From Vibrio alfacsensis (GTDB lineage: Bacteria; Pseudomonadota; Gammaproteobacteria; Enterobacterales; Vibrionaceae): a DNA stretch of 64,000 nucleotides. The stretch's first letter is position 1; every line of letters starts with the position of its first letter. The notes beneath the pieces were generated by a model. That model had not been told where the DNA came from, ran no database searches, and worked only from the letters and a program-made list of their open reading frames with translations. The DNA lies in contig NZ_CP032094.1 in NCBI RefSeq assembly GCF_003544875.1, positions 744,001 to 808,000 of the forward strand, written 5' to 3'. Shown piece after piece: positions 9,237-18,738 of this stretch. The position numbers were made by a program, and so were the translations under genes.

Positions 9237-10297
9237 TGAAACGTTCATTATTTGTAATGTCTGCTATCGCACTAGCCGTTTTGACGGGGTGTAATAGCAC
9301 CGATGAAGTGATTAGCGAGCAACCGTTGTATGTCTCTACGGTTTCTGTTGATGTGCCGGTGAAAAGCCAGTACCGCACCTTTAAAGGTCAAGTTGTGCCA
9401 GCAGAGCAAACGCCGATTGCATTTCGTCGCGCTGGTGAAGTTCAACACGTTCTTGTTAAAGCTGGCGATATGGTCAAAGCAGGGCAGATGATTGCCAAGC
9501 TGGATGACAGCAAAGAAAAGCAAGCGATGAATGATGCAGAAGCTCAGTATAGCCTTGCGATTCGCCAGCTCAAGCGTGGGGAAGAACTCCATAGCCGAGC
9601 GATGATCTCGAAAGCGGAACTTGATGAACTCACGGCGAATAAAGAGCTTGCGGAAGCGAACTTCTACAACGCAACAAACCAATTGAACTACACCCGTTTA
9701 TTTGCCCCATTTACTGGCAAGGTATCGGACGTGTTTAAAGAGCGCTTTGAGCGTGTCGCCATTGGTGAACCGGTTTTAAACCTTTATCAAAGTGACAAAG
9801 TGTACGTTCGTATTGAGCTGTCAGATAACGTATTAGCCATGGTGAATCCAAATACGCAAAGTATGAGTTATCAACCACAAGCAACGTTTTCTGGTGTCGA
9901 TAAAAAATACGCACTGCAATATTTGGAGCACACCAGTGAACCGAATGCACAGACGCAAACCTATCAGATGTACTTGACCATGCCTCAGCCTAAGAATGAG
10001 ATTCTTCCGGGTACCAGTGTGAGTGTTTCTGTCGATATGGTCGCGGCGGGCATTACATCAATTGATGGTTACAGCATTCCAATGACGGCGCTGCAAGCAG
10101 GCAATCAAGAGGGTGAGTTTTTCGTGTGGAAACTCAACGGTGACGTGGTAACTAAAGTCGCGGTTACTATCGACCAGATCAACGGTGGGGGCGCGATTGT
10201 GTCATCAGGCGTTGCTCAAGACGATGTATTAATCAATTCCAGCTTACGTAAATTGCGTGAAGGGAAGCATGTAGATGTGGTGGAGAAAGAACAATAA
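9236..10297 (+). CDS. RND efflux periplasmic adaptor (membrane fusion) lipoprotein 2
   Basis: This second adaptor has 353 residues. I chose ATG 9236 (MKRSLFVMSAIALAVLTGCN), which overlaps the stop of the first adaptor by one base; an upstream in-frame start lies inside the preceding gene. The lipobox is LTGC. The adaptor core appears as IAFRRAGEVQHVLVKAGDMV, then DDSKEKQAMNDAEAQYSLA and TRLFAPFTGKVSDVFKERFE. It is diverged from the first adaptor, so this is not a recent duplication. Its stop overlaps the pump start (TAATG), showing tight translational coupling of all three genes. Confidence 0.92.
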   Translation: MKRSLFVMSAIALAVLTGCNSTDEVISEQPLYVSTVSVDVPVKSQYRTFKGQVVPAEQTPIAFRRAGEVQHVLVKAGDMVKAGQMIAKLDDSKEKQAMNDAEAQYSLAIRQLKRGEELHSRAMISKAELDELTANKELAEANFYNATNQLNYTRLFAPFTGKVSDVFKERFERVAIGEPVLNLYQSDKVYVRIELSDNVLAMVNPNTQSMSYQPQATFSGVDKKYALQYLEHTSEPNAQTQTYQMYLTMPQPKNEILPGTSVSVSVDMVAAGITSIDGYSIPMTALQAGNQEGEFFVWKLNGDVVTKVAVTIDQINGGGAIVSSGVAQDDVLINSSLRKLREGKHVDVVEKEQ

Positions 10298-13200
10298 TGA
10301 ACATTGCTGAATACTCAATTAAGAACAAAGTCATCAGCTGGCTGTTCATCGTTATCCTTGCTGTTGGTGGGGTAACGTCGTTCCTAGAATTAGGGCGTTT
10401 GGAAGACCCTGCATTTACGATCAAAGATGCGATGGTGATTGCGACCTATCCGGGTGCAACGTCGAAAGAGGTTGAAGAGGAACTGACCTATCCGTTAGAG
10501 AAAGAAATTCGTAAATTACCTTATATTGATAAGATTACGTCGACGTCATCCAGTGGTATGTCACAGATCATGGTGAGCATGAAGATGGATTACGGTCCGG
10601 ATGAATTGCCGCAAATCTGGGATGAAATGCGCCGTAAAATTAATGATCTGCAGCCAACTTTGCCGCAAGGCGTTCAATCTTTGCAAATCATTGATGATTT
10701 CGGTGATGTTTACGGTGTGATGTTGATGCTAACGGGCGATGATTACGATTACATCGAACTCAAGCGTTACGCCGATCAACTGACACGCGAGCTAGAACTT
10801 ATTGATGGCGTGGGCAAAGTCGACATTGCTGGTGACCAGCAAGAGATGCTATTTGTTGAAATCTCGCTCGATCGCCTTGCTGCGCTCAACCTAGACATGA
10901 ATGTGATTTCTGGATTACTCAACCAGCAGAACAATGTGGTCTCTGCGGGTGAGGTAATGGTTAACGGGGAAAGCCTGGTTATTCGTCCTAGTGGCACCTT
11001 AAACACTGTAGAAGCATTGGAAAACCTGATCATTCATGGGCGAGATACGGGTAATCTTATCCGTTTGAAAGATGTCGCGACGATCAGCCGTGGTATTCAA
11101 GAAAAGCCGGGCAACGTGATTTTGTTTAATGGCAAAAAAGCGATCAACATCGGTATCTCGTTTGCTTCAGGTGTAAACGTAGTGGAAGTCGGTCAGCGTA
11201 TCCAAGCAGAGCTAGCAAGCCTTGAGACGATCAAGCCTGCAGGTCTTGATATGAGCTACTTCTACAACCAGTCGCAAGAAGTGGATGATTCAGTAAAAGC
11301 GTTCGTTATTAGTTTGGCGGAAGCCGTTGCGATCGTGATTATCGTACTACTGTTCACCATGGGGCTTCGTAGTGGTGTGATCATCGGTTTGGTGCTGTTA
11401 TTGACGGTGTTTGGTACGTTCATTTTGATGAACTACAACAATATCGAATTGCACCGTATCTCGCTGGGTGCCTTGATTGTCGCCCTCGGTATGCTCGTAG
11501 ATAATGCCATTGTGGTGGTAGAGGGCATATTGGTTGGCCTTAAAAAAGGGCGTACCAAAGTGCAAGCCGCAACGGATATTGTAAAACAGACTCAATGGCC
11601 TTTGCTTGGTGCCACGGTTATTGCCATTACGGCATTCGCTCCTATCGGTCTTTCCCAAGATGCGACGGGTGAGTTTATGGGCTCATTATTCTGGGTATTG
11701 TGTTTCTCTCTCTTCTTGAGTTGGGTTACGGCAATTACTCTGACCCCATTCCTTGCTGATCTTCTCTTAAAAGAAGAAGAGAAAGGTGAGAATGCAGAAG
11801 ACGAAGACCCATACAAAGGTTGGTTGTTTGTTGCGTTCGGCGCATCACTAAAATTAGCGCTACGTTTTCGTTGGTTAACGGTTGCTGCAATGATAGCGAT
11901 GCTCGTAGGGGCGGTTATCGCATTCGGTCAAGTGAAGCAACAGTTCTTCCCACCATCAAATACGCCAATGTTCTACGTTGATATGTGGATGCCTGAGGGG
12001 ACCGATATTCGTGAGACCATTAAGAAAGCGGAACAAGTAGAAAGCTATATTCGCACGCAAGATGACATCGACTTTGTATCGGCGTCTATTGGTCAAGGAT
12101 TGCAGCGTTTTTCACTGACTTACCAACCAGAAAAGAGCTACGAAGCGTACGCGCAGTTCCAAGTACGTACGACCGATCGTGAGAACATGTTTGTATTGCT
12201 TAACAAACTCGATGCGGATTTGGCGAAGACGTTTGATAAGCCGACATTCCAATTCAAACTGATGGAGTTTGGCCCGTCACCTGCATCTAAGATTGAAGCG
12301 CGTATTACTGGCCCAGATCCTCAAGTGTTGCGTGAATTGGCGGTTCAAGTTGAAGACATTCTGCATACCGATCCAGGTGCGCGTAATATTCGTCATGATT
12401 GGCGTGAGCGTACTAAAGAGCTTGTTCCGGTATTTAATGAATCTAAAGCTCGTCGCTTAGGGATCTCGAAAGAAGACTTATCGAGCACGTTACAAATGGC
12501 CTTTGGTGGTAGCACTCTAGGGTTCTTACGTGATGGTACGCATATTCTTCCTATCATGACGCGTTTGCCAGAAGCAGAGCGTGTGGATTTTGAATCACTA
12601 CAAAACGTGAACATTTGGAGCCCTTCTTTACAGTCATATATTCCTGTAGATCAGGTGATTGATGGTGTGAAGCTTGATTGGGAAGAGCCACTTATTCAGC
12701 GTCGTGACCGTAAACGTACGTTAACTGTGTTGGCAGACCATGATGTATTGAGTGATGACACCGCAGCAAGCTTGTTCGCACGAGTCCAACCAAAAGTGAT
12801 GGCGCTGCATATTCCTGAGGGGTATGAAATCACGTGGGGTGGTGAGTACGAATCTTCGAAAGATGCACAAGAGGGGCTGTTTGGTTCATTACCGATGGGT
12901 TACTTGTTGATGTTCATCATCACGATGTTGTTGTTTAACTCGCTTAAAAAACCATTGGTAATTTGGTTTACGGTGCCACTTTCGATCATCGGTGTCGCGT
13001 TTGGTTTGTTAACTACAAACATGCCTTTCAGCTTCACCGCGTTTCTTGGCTTATTAAGTTTGAGCGGCATGATTTTGAAAAATGGCATTGTTTTGCTAGA
13101 CCAAATTAACCTTGAGTTGGACTCTGGTAAAGATCCTTACCTTGCGATCATCGACAGTGCAATCAGTCGCGTTCGTCCGGTAAGTATGGCTGCATTAACG

Positions 13201-13356
13201 ACAATACTGGGGATGATACCGCTGGTATTCGATGCGTTCTTCGGCTCAATGGCAATAACAATTATGGCAGGCCTTGGATTCGCTACAGTACTGACGCTGA
13301 TCGTTGTGCCAGTGATGTTTGCAATTCTGTTTAAAATTAAACCGACCACTGCATAG
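10297..13356 (+). CDS. RND-family multidrug efflux transporter (HAE1 type)
   Basis: This is a 1019-residue proton-driven inner-membrane pump of the AcrB superfamily. It has the typical layout: a first helix (ISWLFIVILAVGGVTSFLEL), a large periplasmic loop, a central block of helices, then a repeat of the pattern with a second porter loop from about residue 545. The proton-relay helix reads GMLVDNAIVVVEG, with Asp-Asn where AcrB has Asp-Asp. The second half contains SLSGMILKNGIVLLDQINLE. It is the last gene of the three-gene operon and is followed by a strong terminator. Substrates cannot be predicted from sequence alone. Confidence 0.95.
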   Translation: MNIAEYSIKNKVISWLFIVILAVGGVTSFLELGRLEDPAFTIKDAMVIATYPGATSKEVEEELTYPLEKEIRKLPYIDKITSTSSSGMSQIMVSMKMDYGPDELPQIWDEMRRKINDLQPTLPQGVQSLQIIDDFGDVYGVMLMLTGDDYDYIELKRYADQLTRELELIDGVGKVDIAGDQQEMLFVEISLDRLAALNLDMNVISGLLNQQNNVVSAGEVMVNGESLVIRPSGTLNTVEALENLIIHGRDTGNLIRLKDVATISRGIQEKPGNVILFNGKKAINIGISFASGVNVVEVGQRIQAELASLETIKPAGLDMSYFYNQSQEVDDSVKAFVISLAEAVAIVIIVLLFTMGLRSGVIIGLVLLLTVFGTFILMNYNNIELHRISLGALIVALGMLVDNAIVVVEGILVGLKKGRTKVQAATDIVKQTQWPLLGATVIAITAFAPIGLSQDATGEFMGSLFWVLCFSLFLSWVTAITLTPFLADLLLKEEEKGENAEDEDPYKGWLFVAFGASLKLALRFRWLTVAAMIAMLVGAVIAFGQVKQQFFPPSNTPMFYVDMWMPEGTDIRETIKKAEQVESYIRTQDDIDFVSASIGQGLQRFSLTYQPEKSYEAYAQFQVRTTDRENMFVLLNKLDADLAKTFDKPTFQFKLMEFGPSPASKIEARITGPDPQVLRELAVQVEDILHTDPGARNIRHDWRERTKELVPVFNESKARRLGISKEDLSSTLQMAFGGSTLGFLRDGTHILPIMTRLPEAERVDFESLQNVNIWSPSLQSYIPVDQVIDGVKLDWEEPLIQRRDRKRTLTVLADHDVLSDDTAASLFARVQPKVMALHIPEGYEITWGGEYESSKDAQEGLFGSLPMGYLLMFIITMLLFNSLKKPLVIWFTVPLSIIGVAFGLLTTNMPFSFTAFLGLLSLSGMILKNGIVLLDQINLELDSGKDPYLAIIDSAISRVRPVSMAALTTILGMIPLVFDAFFGSMAITIMAGLGFATVLTLIVVPVMFAILFKIKPTTA

Positions 13357-13380
13357 GGGACATTTGTTCCATTCCTGCCA

Positions 13381-13411
13381 AGCCCCGAGGATTTTCCTCG
13401 GGGCTTTTTTA
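13381..13411 (+). terminator. Terminator of the RND efflux operon
   Basis: AGCCCCGAGG and CCTCGGGGCT form a strong stem followed by TTTTTT, 25 bp after the pump stop codon. Confidence 0.92.
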
Positions 13412-13421
13412 CTTTTACGTT

Positions 13422-13486
13422 AACAGATTTGGTACGCCAACAGATTTAGTACATCAACCGATTGGGTACACAAACCGATTTGATTG
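13422..13486. repeat. Degenerate 17-bp tandem repeat, about 3.8 copies
   Basis: Copies are AACAGATTTGGTACGCC, AACAGATTTAGTACATC, AACCGATTGGGTACACA and a partial AACCGATTTGATT, head to tail. It lies just downstream of the efflux operon terminator. Confidence 0.8.
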
Positions 13487-13584
13487 CACTTGTCTGATTT
13501 TAATCATCTTCTAAGAAACCAAAGTGAATTCGTGCGTATACTATGAATAGTAATGAATAACAACGATGAGTTGAGTGAGCGAAC

Positions 13585-14337
13585 ATGAACAATCGGGTAT
13601 TACAAGGGCTATTTCTTCTTGGGTCTATTTCTCTTATTGGTTGTAGTAGCACCGATGATCTTTCATCAATAGGGGACGAACCAAGTTTTACCAAACAATC
13701 CAGCGCTAAGTCAGAAGCAGAGCAGCCAGTACCAAGTCAAACGGTTGATGCTCAAACGATAGCGCAATGGGTGGACACCAGTATCCTCGCGCCGGAAGGT
13801 TTATCGCTTCAGAATGACAATATCCAATACCTCACGGGTTCGGCAGATCTCAACAGCGATGGTAAGTCAGAATATATTGTTCTCGTTCAAGATCGCTATT
13901 TTTGTGGCAGTGGTGGTTGTACGGCGTATATGTTTAATGACGGAGGAAAAGTCATTCATCGGTTGACGGTAACGCGAACGCCAATTGTACTGGCAGACAG
14001 CTACAGCAATGGCTGGCAAGATTTCATCGTGTGGAGTAATGGTGCCTATCGTTTGATGAGCTATAACGGGCAAGCATACCCAAGTAACCCATCATTAGAG
14101 CCTAAAATTGATCGTGATGCTGGGATGCAAAACGCGATTGCGAATGTGATGGCGTCAGAGCTTTATCAACAAGATGGATATGACATTATGCCAGGAGAAG
14201 CGCAACAGTTGTGGACGCCTGCGAATGTTTATCACCTAACATTCAAGCATTATGGTGATCCGCATCGCCTTTACCAAGCAACAGTGGATATCAACACTGG
14301 GGAAGTAGACATTGAATCTGTGCCGATGGCGCAGTAA
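13585..14337 (+). CDS. Putative lipoprotein of unknown function
   Basis: The 250-residue product begins MNNRVLQGLFLLGSISLIGC, a signal peptide ending in a lipobox, so it should be a lipid-anchored envelope protein. After a low-complexity linker (SSAKSEAEQPVPSQTVDAQT) comes a domain with LTGSADLNSDGKSEYIVLVQ, which resembles the calcium-binding or FG-GAP style DLNSDG motif. A Cys pair in YFCGSGGCTAYMFNDGG may form a disulfide. I do not recognise a named family. It is monocistronic, between the RND terminator and the convergent fru operon, and a 9-bp tandem repeat follows it. Confidence 0.75.
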   Translation: MNNRVLQGLFLLGSISLIGCSSTDDLSSIGDEPSFTKQSSAKSEAEQPVPSQTVDAQTIAQWVDTSILAPEGLSLQNDNIQYLTGSADLNSDGKSEYIVLVQDRYFCGSGGCTAYMFNDGGKVIHRLTVTRTPIVLADSYSNGWQDFIVWSNGAYRLMSYNGQAYPSNPSLEPKIDRDAGMQNAIANVMASELYQQDGYDIMPGEAQQLWTPANVYHLTFKHYGDPHRLYQATVDINTGEVDIESVPMAQ

Positions 14338-14358
14338 TCCGTCTAGCTAGACTGTTTT

Positions 14359-14413
14359 GAAAGAATAGAAAGAATAGAAAGAATAGAAAGAATAGAAAGA
14401 ATAGAAAGAATAG
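14359..14413. repeat. 9-bp tandem repeat, about six copies
   Basis: The unit GAATAGAAA is repeated almost without change between the lipoprotein gene and the following terminator. Such simple arrays can vary in copy number between strains. Confidence 0.9.
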
Positions 14414-14416
14414 CAA

Positions 14417-14455
14417 AACACCCCCTTAACTTGCGTTATAGGGAGGTGTTTTTGT
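14417..14455. terminator. Bidirectional terminator between lipoprotein gene and fruA
   Basis: AACACCCCC and GGGAGGTGTT form an imperfect stem flanked by A and T runs. It lies between two convergent genes and so can serve both. Confidence 0.7.
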
Positions 14456-14473
14456 GTTAGCGATTACGCTCGA

Positions 14474-16219
14474 TTATGCAGCAGCTTGTTGTTTCGCATC
14501 CGCTTTATTCTTTAAGAATGCGTAAGTGAAACCCGTTACCGCGGTACCTGCTGCGATTGCTACCAAGTACATTAGCACTGGTGAGATTGCGTTAGGGATA
14601 AGCAGAACAAACAGACCACCGTGTGGAGCCATCAGTTTTGCACCGAACAGCATTGATAGCGCACCCGTTAGTGCGCCACCCGCCATACATGATGGGATTA
14701 CGCGCATTGGATCTTTCGCTGCGAATGGAATTGCGCCCTCAGAGATAAAGCACAGACCAAGAACGAATGATGCTTTACCAGCTTCACGCTCGCTTTGCTC
14801 AAATTTGTTTTTAGCAATGAATGTTGCCAGACCCATACCAAGTGCTGGAACCATACCTGCTGCCATGATTGCTGCCATCGGTGCGTAAGTGTGTGATGCT
14901 AATAGACCAACACCGAATGCGTAAGCCGCCTTGTTTACCGGACCACCCAAGTCGAAACACATCATTGCGCCTAGGATAATGCCAAGCAGAACCGCACTGT
15001 CTGAACCCATGTTGTTTAGGAAGTCAGTCAGACCATTCATGATGCCAGAAACTGGACCACCCACGATGTAGATCATCACGAGGCCTGTAAATAGCGTGGC
15101 AACAAATGGGATGATCAGAATTGGTTTAAGTGCTTCCATTGATTGTGGAAGTTTCACTTTGTCTGCAAGGAACTTAGCCGCATAACCCGCAATGAAACCT
15201 GCCGCGATACCACCAAGGAAACCCGCACCCGTTGAGCTTGCTAGCATACCACCCACAAGACCCGGAGCCAGACCCGGACGGTCAGCAATCGAGAATGCGA
15301 TGTAACCTGCAAGGACAGGAATCATAAGCGCAAATGCCGAACCACCACCGATGTTCATCAGAGCAGCAGCAAGTGTGCCTTCTTCTTTAAACGCTTCGAT
15401 ACCAAATACAAACGATAGGGCGATGATCAAACCACCAGCAACCACGACAGGAAGCATGTGAGACACACCAGTCATTAGGTGTTTGTATGCGCCTTTTTTC
15501 TCGTCTGAAGCTGATGATGCACTTGCAGAACCAGAGTGCTGGTAAACCGTCGCTTGTTCAAACGCTTTATCCATCTCTTCTGCGGTTTTCTTTAGCGCAG
15601 GCCCCGTCTTGGTGCGGTACATCTTTTTGCCGTTGAAGCGATCAAGTGGTACTTCGATATCCGCGGCGATGATGACTAAATCTGCGTCTGCAATTTCTTG
15701 GTCTGTTAGTTGGTTTTTCGCACCAACCGAGCCGCGAGTTTCCACTTTGATTTGGTGACCACGACGTTTACCTTCGTCTTCTAGCGCTTCTGCCGCCATA
15801 AAGGTATGCGCCACGCCAGTAGGGCAAGCTGTAATTGCAACAATCTTTTTGATCGTAGCAGCACTATCAACCGGAGCAGATGTTGCTTGATCTAGCGTGG
15901 TTACTTGCTCAAGCGTCGTTGCATTTTCAATAGCGGTTTGAAGAAACGCGGTCGCATCTTTTGCTACATTGCTGATTTCTGCTTGATAAACTTTTTTACC
16001 TAAGAAACGAGAAGTATCAACCGTGGTATTCGCTGCGATGATAATAGCGTCTGCTTGTTCGATGTCAGCACTAGAAAGTGGCGTTGTTTCTACCACACTT
16101 GATTGACATTCAATTTTTGCATTCCAGTTTAGCTTCGCCGCTGCTTGTTCTAGTAGCCCAGCTGCAATGATGCTGTTTGCAACACCGCTTGGACAAGCTG
16201 TAATAATGGCAATATTCAT
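14474..16219 (-). CDS. fruA: PTS fructose-specific EIIB'BC component
   Basis: FruA is the membrane permease that imports fructose and phosphorylates it to fructose-1-phosphate. The 581 residues have the standard E. coli-like layout: a degenerate EIIB' (TACPSGVANS, Cys9), a functional EIIB with the phosphoryl-accepting Cys132 in ITACPTGVAHTFMAAEALED, a linker, then EIIC with multiple membrane helices from about residue 250 (GVSHMLPVVVAGGLIIALSF). EIIC motifs include GGIAAGFIAGY. It is the last gene of the fruB-fruK-fruA operon, 17 bp after fruK, and ends at a bidirectional terminator. Confidence 0.97.
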   Translation of the reverse strand: MNIAIITACPSGVANSIIAAGLLEQAAAKLNWNAKIECQSSVVETTPLSSADIEQADAIIIAANTTVDTSRFLGKKVYQAEISNVAKDATAFLQTAIENATTLEQVTTLDQATSAPVDSAATIKKIVAITACPTGVAHTFMAAEALEDEGKRRGHQIKVETRGSVGAKNQLTDQEIADADLVIIAADIEVPLDRFNGKKMYRTKTGPALKKTAEEMDKAFEQATVYQHSGSASASSASDEKKGAYKHLMTGVSHMLPVVVAGGLIIALSFVFGIEAFKEEGTLAAALMNIGGGSAFALMIPVLAGYIAFSIADRPGLAPGLVGGMLASSTGAGFLGGIAAGFIAGYAAKFLADKVKLPQSMEALKPILIIPFVATLFTGLVMIYIVGGPVSGIMNGLTDFLNNMGSDSAVLLGIILGAMMCFDLGGPVNKAAYAFGVGLLASHTYAPMAAIMAAGMVPALGMGLATFIAKNKFEQSEREAGKASFVLGLCFISEGAIPFAAKDPMRVIPSCMAGGALTGALSMLFGAKLMAPHGGLFVLLIPNAISPVLMYLVAIAAGTAVTGFTYAFLKNKADAKQQAAA

Positions 16220-16236
16220 AATGATAACCTTCTTCC

Positions 16237-17241
16237 TTAGTTATTTTCTAAGTCGTTATTTTCTAGGTTTGTATTCGCGTTAAGCTCAGCAACTTGAGTT
16301 TGTCGCTTAATGTTTTCCAGTTCTTCATGACTGGTTAGGCCCACGCCAACTTGGCTCACAGCAAGTGCAGAGAGCGCGGTTGCGAAGCGTAATAGATCTT
16401 GTTTTGGCATGACTTGCATGTGACCCCAACATAGGCCAGCAACCAGCGTATCACCCGCACCAACGGTGCTTACCACGTTCATGCGCGGTGGTTGTGCTCG
16501 TAGCCATTCGCCCTGGTTTAACCACATTACGCCATCAGCGCCCATGGAAACGACGATGTTCTCAATGCCTTTGTCGTTCAGTGTTTGTGCGGCTTGTTGG
16601 CACTGTTCCGGCGTGGTTAGGTGCTCACCGACAAAATCACTGAGCTCTTCATCATTGGGTTTAATGAGCCAAGGATGCGCGTCGATACCAGCACGTAGAG
16701 CAGCCTTACTGCTATCGAAAAGTACTTTTTTACCTTGCTGGTGTAGCTTCTCAATCCACGCGGCACACTGTTCTGGTGTTACGCCGCCAGGTAGACTGCC
16801 TGCAAGCACAAAGTAATCGTGTGTTTCTGCCAAGCGGAATAGTGTTTCTTCAAATCGAACAACATCTTCAGCGCAAACTTGTACACCTGGGAAATTGATG
16901 TCGCTTACTTGGCCGTCTGCTTCTACCAATTTAACGTTGATGCGTGTTGCGCCGTCGACTTCAACGAATTCGTTGTGAACGCCAATCTCTGCGAATAGTT
17001 GCTGAAACAGTTCAGGGTTATCTTTACCTAAGAAGCCTGTTACCGTGACATCCGCGCCCAGATCGCTCAGAACTTTTGCTACGTTGACGCCTTTACCCGC
17101 TGCGTGAAGATCGCTATTTTGGACTAAGCTCACCGAACCCACTTTGAGTGCTTCTAGCGAACCTGTCAGATCAAGAGCAGGATTAAGCGTGATGGTTACA
17201 ACTTTGTTTGTTGCCATTAAAGATGAAATTGATGTCGTCAT
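16237..17241 (-). CDS. fruK: 1-phosphofructokinase
   Basis: FruK phosphorylates fructose-1-phosphate to fructose-1,6-bisphosphate with ATP. It is a PfkB/ribokinase-family protein of 334 residues. The N-terminal substrate site reads TITLNPALDLTGSLEALKVG with HAAGKGVNVAKVLSDLGADV, and the catalytic anion-hole motif is VSTVGAGDTLVAGLCWG. The start at 17241 has AAGGAGTGAAGTC ahead. An alternative ATG eight codons later (MATNKVVTITLN) also fits the family. The C-terminal tail (LNANTNLENNDLENN) is low-complexity and Asn-rich. It lies 11 bp after fruB in the same operon. Confidence 0.97.
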   Translation of the reverse strand: MTTSISSLMATNKVVTITLNPALDLTGSLEALKVGSVSLVQNSDLHAAGKGVNVAKVLSDLGADVTVTGFLGKDNPELFQQLFAEIGVHNEFVEVDGATRINVKLVEADGQVSDINFPGVQVCAEDVVRFEETLFRLAETHDYFVLAGSLPGGVTPEQCAAWIEKLHQQGKKVLFDSSKAALRAGIDAHPWLIKPNDEELSDFVGEHLTTPEQCQQAAQTLNDKGIENIVVSMGADGVMWLNQGEWLRAQPPRMNVVSTVGAGDTLVAGLCWGHMQVMPKQDLLRFATALSALAVSQVGVGLTSHEELENIKRQTQVAELNANTNLENNDLENN

Positions 17242-17252
17242 GACTTCACTCC

Positions 17253-18383
17253 TTAACCTTCACCAAGACCAGATGCGATCGCTTTACCGATAGCCTCAAG
17301 TGCTTGTGATGCATCCGGACCTTCCGCAGAGAATTGGAGTTGGTGGCCGTGTTTTACACCAAGGGCAATCACTTTCATCAAGCTTTTTGCGTTGACTGCT
17401 TTACCATCACCATCAATGTTGGCTACGCGGATATTCGATTCGAATTTCTTCGCTTCTGCTACTAACATTGCGCCTGGACGAGCATGCAAGCCGTGTGCGT
17501 TTTTGATCTTGAATGTTGCTGTGTTGCCGTCTTCAGCCGGAACTGCAATCTCTTCACCTTTGAATAGCGACAAAACTTGTTCTGCAGTCGCATCCAATAG
17601 TTTGTTGTGTTCGTTGTTGAACACAAGGTTAGAGATGGTTTTAAGAATAGATAGGTGAGCATTATTACAAGCGGCAAATGCAATCAGCACACGTACTTTC
17701 TCGCCTTCAAATTCACAATCATTCGCGGTAGAAACGAACGATACTGCTGTGCGGCTCACTTGCTTGTTGCTGCCCACTAACCATAAACCTTGGCCTAGGT
17801 GAGTCGGTGTTTTTGTAACCAGATCTGCAACGAACTCTTTGTCTGCACAACCGGTGTTTTTCAATAGGCCGCCAGCGACTGCGCTCATTTGAACCATATC
17901 GCTTGCAGGAAATAGCAGTTGGATCAAAGACGCATCAAAATCGGCTTCTAGCTGCACGTCACCGTGAAGTAGGGCGATGATTTCGTCTTCGTTTTTTGCG
18001 TTACGTAGGCGTTCTTCAACACCATCAGCACCTAACACTTTGGTCAGTTGCTTTAGAATGCCCAAGTGCTCGTCTGATTTCGCGGCAATGCCGATCGCAA
18101 CGAAGACTTTGTTTCCGTCACCCCAGTCAACACCCTCAGGAAAGTGGTGAACGGCTACGCCAGTGGTTTTCACCATCTCACGAGTATCCGTGGTGCCATG
18201 AGGGATGGCGATACCGTTACCTAGAAACGTCGAGTTTTGGTTTTCGCGATTGATCATACCCTCAACGTAACCTTGTTCTACGAGGCCCTTGTCTGTCAGG
18301 CTCTGGGCGATGCTTTTGATCGCGGCAAACTTGTCTGTTGCAGATTGTGAAAGAGTAATGTCGTTCTTACTTAGCTTAAGCAT
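17253..18383 (-). CDS. fruB: Fructose PTS diphosphoryl transfer protein (EIIA-M-HPr)
   Basis: FruB carries the phosphoryl group from enzyme I to FruA. It is 376 residues long, matching the E. coli protein. The N-terminal EIIA domain has its active His62 in NGIAIPHGTTDT. A middle domain follows, then the C-terminal HPr-like (FPr) domain with active His300 in NAHGLHARPGAMLVAEAKKF. It is the first gene of fruBKA and is read divergently from fruR. Its upstream region holds three Cra-type operators and a hairpin at 18428-18460, so fructose induction through FruR is expected. Confidence 0.97.
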   Translation of the reverse strand: MLKLSKNDITLSQSATDKFAAIKSIAQSLTDKGLVEQGYVEGMINRENQNSTFLGNGIAIPHGTTDTREMVKTTGVAVHHFPEGVDWGDGNKVFVAIGIAAKSDEHLGILKQLTKVLGADGVEERLRNAKNEDEIIALLHGDVQLEADFDASLIQLLFPASDMVQMSAVAGGLLKNTGCADKEFVADLVTKTPTHLGQGLWLVGSNKQVSRTAVSFVSTANDCEFEGEKVRVLIAFAACNNAHLSILKTISNLVFNNEHNKLLDATAEQVLSLFKGEEIAVPAEDGNTATFKIKNAHGLHARPGAMLVAEAKKFESNIRVANIDGDGKAVNAKSLMKVIALGVKHGHQLQFSAEGPDASQALEAIGKAIASGLGEG

Positions 18384-18427
18384 GGTGCTTCTCCAGCCTT
18401 AAGGTGTCTATTCTTTTAGTTCATACT

Positions 18428-18460
18428 CGTTACGCCGTTGAGTGATCGTGGGGCGTAACG
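18428..18460 (-). promoter_or_regulatory. Hairpin in the fruB leader
   Basis: CGTTACGCC (18428-18436) and GGCGTAACG (18452-18460) are perfect 9-bp arms with a 15-nt loop, starting about 45 bp upstream of the fruB start. There is no T run after it on the minus strand, so it is more likely an RNA leader structure or a protein site than a terminator. Confidence 0.5.
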
Positions 18461-18518
18461 TTCGTGTTTTTGTCTAATCGTCGTTTTATCAGTTTTGCAG
18501 TATGGTTACTTGCTAATA

Positions 18519-18534
18519 ACTGAATCGATTCAGC
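18519..18534. promoter_or_regulatory. Cra/FruR operator 1
   Basis: ACTGAATCGATTCAGC contains a 14-bp perfect palindrome and matches the Cra consensus (GCTGAAACGTTTCAGC). It lies on the fruB side of the intergenic region. Confidence 0.8.
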
Positions 18535-18716
18535 AAGAGTTTAAATATAAAAAACACTCAGCAAAACTTTCGATATCCCGTAACCGGATAACACAGTGAC
18601 GGCCAATTGCTTAATGTGTGCTTCCAGCTTAGCAAATGGGTTACTGCCTTAAGCGAGTGACACTTATAATTTAGTAACACTTCGAATTTAGTGACTTTCG
18701 TCAATTTTTAAGTTTT

Positions 18717-18732
18717 GCTGAATCCTTTCAGC
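18717..18732. promoter_or_regulatory. Cra/FruR operator 2
   Basis: GCTGAATCCTTTCAGC matches the Cra consensus ends exactly. It is 22 bp from operator 3, centre to centre. Confidence 0.8.
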
Positions 18733-18738
18733 TTTAAT

